64,000 nt of DNA from Pseudomonas fluorescens (lineage in GTDB: Bacteria; Pseudomonadota; Gammaproteobacteria; Pseudomonadales; Pseudomonadaceae): assembly GCF_902498195.1 (NCBI RefSeq), contig NZ_CABVIY010000004.1, positions 620,001 through 684,000 on the forward strand, read 5' to 3'. Positions 58,206-64,000 of the stretch are shown in pieces. Each line of letters begins with the position of its first letter. The first letter of the stretch is position 1. The notes under the pieces were generated by a model that saw only the letters and a program-made list of their open reading frames with translations, was not told the origin of the DNA and ran no database searches. The position numbers and the translations under genes were made by a program.

Positions 58206-59612
58206 ATGTCCCAGATGTCCCGGCAAGATCCGTTGATCGAGAATCACACGGTCGACTACGTTCCACTCGCAGAGCGCCACGGGAAGGCCCGCGATCTTTT
58301 CACCCTGTGGTTCAGCACCAACATTGCGCCGCTGCCGATCGTGACAGGCGCGATGGTGGTCCAGGTGTTCCACCTCGACCTGTTCTGGGGGCTGCTGGCG
58401 ATTGCGCTGGGGCATATGGCCGGTGGCCTGGTGATTGCCCTGGCATCGGCGCAGGGGCCGCGCATGGGGATTCCGCAAATGGTCCAGAGCCGCGGCCAGT
58501 TCGGGCGTTACGGGGCGCTGTTGATCGTGTTCTTCGCCGCGCTGATCTACATCGGCTTTTTCATCTCCAACATCGTGCTCGCCGGCAAATCGATCGTCGG
58601 CATTGCGCCGTCGGTGCCGGTGCCCGCCAGCATCCTGATCGGCGCCCTCAGTGCCACTGCCATCGGGGTGATCGGCTACCGCTTCATCCATACCCTCAAT
58701 CGCATCGGCACCTGGGTCATGGGCAGCGCCTTGCTCGCCGGTTTCCTCTATATCTTCGCCCATGATCTGCCCGCGGACTTCTTCACGCGTGGGGGCTTCA
58801 ACCTGTCCGGCTGGCTGGCCACGGTGTCCCTCGGGATCATCTGGCAGATCAGCTTCTCGCCTTATGTCTCGGACTATTCGCGCTACCTGCCGGCCGACAT
58901 CGGCATCAGCCGTCCGTTCTTCGCCACTTACCTGGGCGCGACACTGGGCACCATCCTCTCGTTTACCTTCGGCGCGGTCGCGGTACTGGCGACTCCGGAA
59001 GGCACCGAAGCGATGGCGGCGGTCAAGCAATCCACCGGTTGGCTGGGGCCGATCCTGATGGTGCTGTTCCTGCTCAACATCATCAGCCACAACGCCTTGA
59101 ATCTGTACGGCGCGGTGCTGTCGATCATCACCTCGATCCAGACCTTTGCCAGTCAGTGGACCCCGAGCATCAAGGTGCGCGTGGTGTTGTCGAGCGTGGT
59201 GCTGGCGGGCTGCTGCGTGGTCGCGCTGGGTGCCTCGGCGGACTTCATTTCGCAATTCATCGGGCTGATCCTGGCCTTGCTGCTGGTGCTGGTGCCGTGG
59301 GCGTCGATCAACCTGATCGATTTCTATGTGATCAAGCGTGGGTGCTATGACATCGCCTCGATCTTTCGTGCGGATGGCGGAATTTACGGGCGCTTCAATC
59401 TGCATGCGATCGTGGCGTATTTCATCGGGATTATCGTGCAACTTCCGTTTGCCAATACGTCGTTGTACGTGGGGCCGTATGCCAATCTGGTGGAAGGGGC
59501 GGATCTGTCGTGGCTGGTGGGGTTGGTGGTGACGTGTCCGCTCTATTATTGCCTGGCGACGCGGGGTCAGGCTCAGGCGCGAGGGGTGGGGCGGTTGGGG
59601 TATTTGGATTGA
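58206..59612 (+). CDS. NCS1 cytosine/nucleobase permease
   Basis: 468 aa, 12 helices. VDYVPLAERHGKARDLFTLW opens the protein; GPRMGIPQMVQSRGQFGRYG, SFSPYVSDYSRYLPADIGIS and PWASINLIDFYVIKRGCYD are family blocks. Distinct from the permease at 53655 (different loop and C-terminus), so two NCS1 carriers serve this locus. A shared operator precedes it and a strong terminator follows 20 bp after the stop. Likely the main substrate carrier for the monooxygenase system. Confidence 0.92.
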   Translation: MSQMSRQDPLIENHTVDYVPLAERHGKARDLFTLWFSTNIAPLPIVTGAMVVQVFHLDLFWGLLAIALGHMAGGLVIALASAQGPRMGIPQMVQSRGQFGRYGALLIVFFAALIYIGFFISNIVLAGKSIVGIAPSVPVPASILIGALSATAIGVIGYRFIHTLNRIGTWVMGSALLAGFLYIFAHDLPADFFTRGGFNLSGWLATVSLGIIWQISFSPYVSDYSRYLPADIGISRPFFATYLGATLGTILSFTFGAVAVLATPEGTEAMAAVKQSTGWLGPILMVLFLLNIISHNALNLYGAVLSIITSIQTFASQWTPSIKVRVVLSSVVLAGCCVVALGASADFISQFIGLILALLLVLVPWASINLIDFYVIKRGCYDIASIFRADGGIYGRFNLHAIVAYFIGIIVQLPFANTSLYVGPYANLVEGADLSWLVGLVVTCPLYYCLATRGQAQARGVGRLGYLD

Positions 59613-59632
59613 TCTGATGGTGGTTGTCTGGG

Positions 59633-59662
59633 ATGCCCGGCTTTTGGCCGGGCATTTTTTTT
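59633..59662 (+). terminator. Rho-independent terminator of the NCS1 permease
   Basis: ATGCCCGGC-TTTTG-GCCGGGCAT, a perfect 9-bp stem followed by T8. Confidence 0.92.
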
Positions 59663-59737
59663 GGGTTCTTCACGGAGTTCCGGGAAACACAGAAACAAGA
59701 ATGTCGACCTGATTGCGGCCCCGGGCGCGGATTCATG

Positions 59738-59826
59738 GTGGGAGCGGGCTTGCTCGCGAAGGGGCCGTTTCAGCCAATACATGTATCAACTGACACAACG
59801 CTTTCGCGAGCAAGCCCGCTCCCACA
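59738..59826. repeat. REPIN
   Basis: GTGGGAGCGGGCTTGCTCGC to GCAAGCCCGCTCCCAC. Confidence 0.9.
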
Positions 59827-59847
59827 GGGGGGGCATGGGCAACTGCA

Positions 59848-59905
59848 AAATCAGGTCGGCTTTAAGACCGCCTCGCTTTGGCTTTCGATCTGGGCGTCCC
59901 GAATG
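59848..59905 (+). repeat. Fragment of the long dispersed repeat
   Basis: AAATCAGGTCGGCTTTAAGA then CGCCTCGCTTTGGCTTTCG and ATCTGGGCGTCCC, matching the left end of the copy at 15675. With the terminator and REPIN it accounts for most of the 59613-60002 gap. Confidence 0.6.
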
Positions 59906-59967
59906 GATATGTACACCCTCCGCGTATCAAAAAATTGCCCGCATGAAACTTATCGTGTATTTTTTCA

Positions 59968-59991
59968 TGAAATTAAAACTATAAAATTTCA
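59968..59991. promoter_or_regulatory. Candidate operator upstream of the FAD oxidase/XRE/GS operon
   Basis: TGAAAT-N12-ATTTCA inverted repeat directly upstream of the oxidase gene, in an AT-rich patch that also holds CATGAAACTTAT. Probably a site for the XRE-cupin regulator encoded second in the operon. Confidence 0.45.
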
Positions 59992-60002
59992 CGGAGCCGG
60001 TA

Positions 60003-61292
60003 ATGTTTCAGCAATCCACCCAACATGTCGCCAGCTACTACGCCCACACCTGCGCCGATCAGCTTAAACATCGTGCGCCCCTGGAGGGCGAGCAAAACAC
60101 CGACGTGCTGATCATCGGCGCCGGCTTCAGTGGATTGCACACCGCCTTGCGCCTGGCCCTGGCCGGCAAGCGCGTGACCTTGCTGGAAGCCAGCCGCGTG
60201 GCCTGGGCCGCCTCGGGGCGTAATGGCGGGCAGGCCATTCTGGGCTGGTCTTGCGATATGCCGCCGCTGGAAGCCGCGCTGGGTTACGAGCGCGCGCGAC
60301 GACTGTGGGAGGGCATGCGCTGGGCGGCGCGGGAGTTGCGTGAATTGCCGGCACGCCATGGGTTCGATTGCGACTACCGGCCCGGCCACCTGTGGACCTC
60401 GGTGATGCCACGACGGGTCAGCCTGCTGACCGAATGGCAGCACGAGGCCAGTCACAAGTGGGGTCACGATGGTTTGCAATTTATCGAGCGTCATCAGCTG
60501 CCCGAGTGGGTCGCCAGTGAGCGCTACCAGGCCGGCCTCTTCGACCCCGAAGGCGGGCACCTGAATCCGCTGAAACTGGCGCTGGGCCTGGCCGCCGCGA
60601 TCGAGCGGGCTGGCGGCGTGATTCATGAACAAAGCAAGGCACTGAATTATCAAGAGCACGGCGATGGCTACGTGGTCACCACTGAGCGCGGCCGGATTCG
60701 CGCGGACGTGCTGGTGCTGGCCTGCAATGCCTATCTGGATCGTCTCGACCCGCAGCTCGCCAGTTGTGTGTTGCCCGTCGGCACTTATCAGGTGGCCACG
60801 GCGCCATTGTCGCAGGCGCAGGCGACGGCACTGCTGCCGGGCAATGTGTGCGTCACCGACAACCAGTTCGTGCTCGACTATTTCCGCCGCACCCCCGACA
60901 ACCGGTTGCTGTTCGGCGGTGGCTGCACTTACCTGGGGGGCATGCCCAAGGACATCGCCGGCGCCACCCGGCCTTGCCTGGAGCGGGTTTTCCCGCAATT
61001 GAAGGGGGTCGGGCTGGAGTTCGCCTGGGGCGGCCATATCGACCTGACCCTCAAGCGCACGCCGGACATCGGCCGGCGCGGCGACCTGTACTGGTTGCAG
61101 GGTTACTCCGGGCACGGCGTGTTGCCGACCCTGGCCGGGGCGCGAGCGGTGTCCGATGCGATACTCGGTCAAACGGACGAGCTGGCCTTGTACCAGGGCC
61201 TGGCCAACGGCCGCTTTCCCGGCGGCCCCTACATGGCCGCTCCGCTGGAAGCCATCGGCAAAGCCTGGTACCGACTGCGCGACTGCATTTGA
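60003..61292 (+). CDS. FAD-dependent amine/amino-acid oxidase (DAO family, PuuB-like)
   Basis: 429 aa. The FAD dinucleotide motif is VLIIGAGFSGLHTAL (G39-AGFSG44), followed by VTLLEASRVAWAASGRNGGQ, typical of gamma-glutamylputrescine oxidase and related DAO enzymes. The C-terminal FAD block is LYWLQGYSGHGVLPT. Cytosolic oxidation of a C-N bond to an imine or aldehyde with H2O2. It is followed by an XRE-cupin regulator and a glutamine-synthetase-like ligase, the same trio as in Puu-type amine pathways. Confidence 0.9.
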   Translation: MFQQSTQHVASYYAHTCADQLKHRAPLEGEQNTDVLIIGAGFSGLHTALRLALAGKRVTLLEASRVAWAASGRNGGQAILGWSCDMPPLEAALGYERARRLWEGMRWAARELRELPARHGFDCDYRPGHLWTSVMPRRVSLLTEWQHEASHKWGHDGLQFIERHQLPEWVASERYQAGLFDPEGGHLNPLKLALGLAAAIERAGGVIHEQSKALNYQEHGDGYVVTTERGRIRADVLVLACNAYLDRLDPQLASCVLPVGTYQVATAPLSQAQATALLPGNVCVTDNQFVLDYFRRTPDNRLLFGGGCTYLGGMPKDIAGATRPCLERVFPQLKGVGLEFAWGGHIDLTLKRTPDIGRRGDLYWLQGYSGHGVLPTLAGARAVSDAILGQTDELALYQGLANGRFPGGPYMAAPLEAIGKAWYRLRDCI

Positions 61293-61317
61293 TTTGGCCT
61301 TTTCTGGAAGCCTATAG

Positions 61318-61872
61318 ATGGACATGCAAGAAGAGATTTCGGCGCTGGCGATCCTGATCCAGGACCTGCGCAAACACAAGAAGTACACCCTCAAGGACCT
61401 GGCGGACAAAATCGGCCGCTCCGTAGGGTTTCTGTCCCAGGTCGAGCGCGGGCTGTCCCGGCCGACGGTGGCGGACCTGACCGCCATCAGCGAAACCCTC
61501 GGTGTGCCGACCACCTATTTCTACAGCCTGCCCAAGCCCATGGCCTTGCCTTGGGTGACGCGGCCGGATGAGCGTCGCACGCTGTATTACGCCGACGGGA
61601 TCACCGACATCCTGGTCTCGCCGAAAATGCGCGCGTCCTTCTCCATGCTCGAAAGCCAGTTGGAGCCCGGTGCCAGCAGCGGTGACCGGCACATGAAAGA
61701 CAGCTCGGAGCAGGGCGGCTATGTGCTGGAAGGGCAGCTGACCCTGTGGCTGGACAATGACGAACCGGTGACCTTGCGGGCGGGCGACAGTTTCCAGCTG
61801 GCCAGCCATGCCCATTGCCGCTACGGCAATCTCTCGGACCAACTCACCCGCGTGCTTTGGGTTTACACCTGA
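61318..61872 (+). CDS. XRE-family regulator with C-terminal cupin (PuuR-like)
   Basis: 184 aa. The N-terminal XRE HTH (about 8-65) has KYTLKDLADKIGRSVGFLSQ and RGLSRPTVADLTAIS; the cupin has EQGGYVLEGQLTLWLDND and VTLRAGDSFQLASHAHCR. PuuR-type regulators repress amine operons until a polyamine or related ligand binds. Encoded 25 bp after the oxidase and 20 bp before the ligase, so it is probably autoregulated through the palindrome at 59968. Confidence 0.92.
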   Translation: MDMQEEISALAILIQDLRKHKKYTLKDLADKIGRSVGFLSQVERGLSRPTVADLTAISETLGVPTTYFYSLPKPMALPWVTRPDERRTLYYADGITDILVSPKMRASFSMLESQLEPGASSGDRHMKDSSEQGGYVLEGQLTLWLDNDEPVTLRAGDSFQLASHAHCRYGNLSDQLTRVLWVYT

Positions 61873-61892
61873 TAAAAACAACAAGGAACAAG

Positions 61893-63242
61893 ATGATGGA
61901 TGCTGTGTGCTCTGATCTGCTGGCCGAAGTGCGTGGGTTTCGCAAGCGCCACCCCGATGTGCGCTTTGTCGACCTGATTTCCCTGGACATCCCGGGGCAT
62001 TTCTACGGCAAGCGCTACCCGATCGAGATGCTCGAAAAAGTCGCGGCCGGCAGCGCGCTCAAGTTGCCGCAGAACTGCGTGCTGCTCGGCACCCAGGGTG
62101 GGCTGTTCAAGATCGGCGATTACTGCTTCAACGACGGTGATCCGGATGCGCAACGGCGCCTGGTGCCCGGCACACTCAAATTGGTGAGCTGGGAACAGCA
62201 ACCGCTGGGGCAGATGCTGATCACCTCCGACGGCACGGAAAAACCGATCGAGTTCGAGCCGCGCGAAGTGTTGGCGCAGGTGCTGGAGCGGCTGGGTCGC
62301 AAGGGTATTTTCCCGGTCGTGGCCTTCGAGCTGGAGTTCTATCTGTTCGACAGCCACTTGCGTGAGGGCTTGCCGCAGTTTGCCCGCGACCCGCTGACCG
62401 GCGACGCCGATGACCAGCCCAACATGCACATCGAACGGCTGTCGCGATTCGCCCCGGTGCTCGATGAAATGGTCGAGACCGCCCGGGCGCAGGGCGTCGA
62501 TGCCACGGTGATCACCGCCGAATTGGGGCCCGGACAGTTCGAAATCAATTTCGGCCACCTCGATGACGGCTTGCGCGCGGCCGACTGGGCGGCATTGTTC
62601 TGCCGCAGCACCCGCGGCGTGGCGCTCAAGCACAACTACCGCGCCAGCTTCATGGCCAAGCCTTACTTGCAGCACCCCGGCAGCGGCATGCACGTGCATG
62701 TGAGCCTGTACGACAAGGCGGGCAACAATCTGCTGGCGGCGAACGGGCAGCAAGCGCTGCGCCACGCCGTGGCCGGTTGCCTGGACGTGTTGCCCCATTG
62801 CATGCCGGTCTTTGCCCCGAATCACAACGCCATGCGTCGCTTGAGCGGCACCGTGAACGTCGCCTCGCGCGCCAGTTGGGGCTTCGAAGACCGTGACGCC
62901 TGCCTGCGCGTGCCGGAGTCGGATGCGAAAAACCTGCGGATCGAACATCGCCTGGCCGGCGCCGATGCCAACCCCTATCTGGTGCTCGCCGCCATTCTGG
63001 TGGGCCTGGAGCAAGGCCTGGAGAACGGCCGCGAACCGATTGCGCCGCTCAATGATGACCGCGGCAGCGGCATCGACTTCCCGCTGGAAATGCTCGAAGC
63101 CGTGAAGGCCATGCAAACCTGCGCGCCCTTGCGCGAAGGCCTGGGGGCCGAGTTTGTCGATGTGTATTGCGAGAATAAACGCCAGGACCATTTGGCATTC
63201 ATGCACGACATCAGTGCGCGGGAGTACCGTTGGTATCTGTAA
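61893..63242 (+). CDS. Glutamine-synthetase-fold gamma-glutamylamine ligase (PuuA-like)
   Basis: 449 aa. GS superfamily of the GlnA-III/PuuA kind rather than the nitrogen-assimilating GlnA: FELEFYLFDSHL, ITAELGPGQFEINFGH, PGSGMHVHVSLYD and MRRLSGTVNVASRASWGFED. No adenylylation tyrosine block is seen. It would attach glutamate to an amine with ATP, after which the FAD oxidase could oxidise the product. AAGGAA 5 bases before the first of two ATGs sets the start at 61893. Confidence 0.9.
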   Translation: MMDAVCSDLLAEVRGFRKRHPDVRFVDLISLDIPGHFYGKRYPIEMLEKVAAGSALKLPQNCVLLGTQGGLFKIGDYCFNDGDPDAQRRLVPGTLKLVSWEQQPLGQMLITSDGTEKPIEFEPREVLAQVLERLGRKGIFPVVAFELEFYLFDSHLREGLPQFARDPLTGDADDQPNMHIERLSRFAPVLDEMVETARAQGVDATVITAELGPGQFEINFGHLDDGLRAADWAALFCRSTRGVALKHNYRASFMAKPYLQHPGSGMHVHVSLYDKAGNNLLAANGQQALRHAVAGCLDVLPHCMPVFAPNHNAMRRLSGTVNVASRASWGFEDRDACLRVPESDAKNLRIEHRLAGADANPYLVLAAILVGLEQGLENGREPIAPLNDDRGSGIDFPLEMLEAVKAMQTCAPLREGLGAEFVDVYCENKRQDHLAFMHDISAREYRWYL

Positions 63243-63415
63243 TTTCCGCCCACGACAGTTAAAGGCGTTTCGAGGTTAACCTTAAAAAATATCTGGATAT
63301 ATAAGGGTTTAGAGAATTTAGTAACTGGGCAGTTAATTAAAATATCTTGTTACAGTGCGAAATATTCCGTAATATTCGCCCCGCGTTCACCACCACGGTT
63401 TATGCATTTTTAAGT

Positions 63416-63449
63416 CCCGGGCGTCCATCAGCTGCCCGGGATTTTTTTT
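63416..63449 (+). terminator. Rho-independent terminator 170 bp after the GS-like gene
   Basis: CCCGGGC-N11-GCCCGGG hairpin followed by T8. The 170-bp stretch between the GS-like stop and this hairpin is AT-rich and non-coding; it could be a 3' UTR or carry an sRNA ending here. The remaining gap (63450-63713) shows no other clear feature. Confidence 0.88.
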
Positions 63450-63713
63450 GTCTGTGATTTAGAACGAATATTTCCTTCAGTTATTTCAATAGGCCTGACC
63501 GGCATATCCATAACCGGCAAATCCTTGTCATGGCATCCGCGTTTTCCGTGATCGAAGCATTTTGTTCGTTACGGCGCAAATCCCCGTCCTGCCTGCATCA
63601 TGAAAGCTGCCCCGGCATCGAATTCAGCTGTTCGACCGCCAGCTTGTTGCGCCTGTCCGATTGCCTAGAATCGGCCCCATCAGCTTCTAATCAATCCTTC
63701 AGGGACAAACGCC

Positions 63714-64000
63714 ATGATGAACGCCATGCAGATGCAAATGCCGATGAACGCCAACATGCCAATGATGCCGATGATGGGCATGCCGATGATGATGGCGACC
63801 ATGACCTGCGACATGATGGACGACGGCATGATGTGCACGATGATGCCGGCCGCTGGCATGGACATGGCCATGTTCAGGAACAGCGCCGAAATGATGCAGA
63901 TGATGATGAACTGCGGCATGCCAATGATGATGCACTGCGGCAACATGAGCATGATGTGCATGTCCCAGGCGGCCATGGCCATGCCAATGATGAACATGAT
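63714..64000 (+). CDS. Methionine-rich small protein, cut by the right edge
   Basis: The ATG at 63714 follows AGGGA about 8 bases upstream. The visible 95 residues contain 43 Met (about 45 percent), 5 Cys (32, 41, 67, 75, 82) and one His, in repeats such as MPMMPMMGMPMMM and NCGMPMMMHCGNMSMMCM. No signal peptide or ordinary membrane helix. The Met-Pro-Met and Met/Cys pattern suggests binding of Cu(I), Ag(I) or another soft metal, or a sacrificial methionine sink; this is inference. The gene is alone after a long non-coding region. The opposite strand is open only because ATG reads as CAT. Confidence 0.8.
   Translation, partial: MMNAMQMQMPMNANMPMMPMMGMPMMMATMTCDMMDDGMMCTMMPAAGMDMAMFRNSAEMMQMMMNCGMPMMMHCGNMSMMCMSQAAMAMPMMNM

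Noticed and set aside
53655..59612. Direct assignment as rutABFG
   Set aside because: RutC, RutD and RutE genes are missing, the LLM protein is shorter than RutA, and gene order and operator differ from Rut operons.
63680..63997. His/Met/Ile-rich frames on the minus strand at the right edge
   Set aside because: They arise because ATG codons of the Met-rich gene read as CAT on the opposite strand; the plus frame has the ribosome site.
1..64000. tRNA, rRNA, prophage, integrase, transposase or CRISPR features
   Set aside because: None could be recognised on either strand; mobile-type signals are limited to REPINs and the long dispersed repeat.

Overview
The window is a high-GC chromosomal stretch from a Pseudomonas, most likely of the P. 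fluorescens group. The evidence is the gene content (many LysR regulators, NCS1/BCCT/MFS carriers, TonB receptors), strong G/C third positions, and at least eleven copies of the fluorescent-pseudomonad REP/REPIN palindrome (core GCGGGCTTGCTCGCGA or GCGAGCCTGCTCGCGA). No rRNA, tRNA, CRISPR array, integrase or transposase was seen. It reads as accessory chromosome: small catabolic operons, each with its own LysR-type regulator and transporter, separated by REPINs and a second, longer dispersed repeat.

Layout. 0-2 kb: arsC-arsH followed by a PhnD-family binding protein cut by the left edge. 2-4.3 kb: TonB-dependent receptor. 4.7-12.6 kb: a six-gene operon (aldehyde dehydrogenase, M19 dipeptidase-like protein, BCCT carrier, an unassigned 564-aa protein, DUF3726 protein, RidA) with a divergent LysR. 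12.7-15.5 kb: LysR, PRISE-type SDR and an exported Rossmann oxidoreductase. 16-20 kb: sialidase/BNR-like protein, membrane protein and LtaS-like sulfatase-fold enzyme. 20.3-21.5 kb: small lipoprotein, thioesterase and a recent tandem duplication. 21.5-28.3 kb: LysR plus PxpA, biotin carrier, biotin carboxylase, PxpB, PxpC and an NCS1 permease. 28.4-35.3 kb: an iron/peptide segment (SbmA-like ABC protein, FhuF, PvdE-like exporter, frameshifted TonB receptor). 35.4-38.6 kb: LysR, MFS, creatininase. 39-44.4 kb: split transketolase, MFS, SDR, LysR. 44.5-49.8 kb: truncated quinone oxidoreductase, LysR, swivel-first aconitase-type fusion, RraA-like aldolase, MFS. 50-53.5 kb: acetolactate synthase, phosphodiesterase, methyltransferase. 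53.6-63.3 kb: isochorismatase-like hydrolase, two NCS1 permeases, luciferase-like monooxygenase, flavin reductase, FAD amine oxidase, XRE-cupin regulator and glutamine-synthetase-like ligase. The right edge cuts an extraordinarily methionine-rich small protein.

How the genes work together. Two modules look like nitrogen-heterocycle or amide catabolism. The 22-28 kb module couples a biotin carboxylase and carrier to KipI/KipA-type subunits (the fold of the urea carboxylase transferase domain) and a PxpA hydrolase. The 53-63 kb module resembles the Rut pyrimidine pathway (monooxygenase, flavin reductase, isochorismatase, permease) joined to a Puu-like gamma-glutamylation pair. Three of its promoters carry a common TGGTATACC palindrome, which ties the monooxygenase, flavin reductase and permease into one regulon. 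Best candidates for something undescribed are that regulon, the biotin-dependent amide module, the swivel-first aconitase fusion operon, and the Met-rich protein at the right edge.
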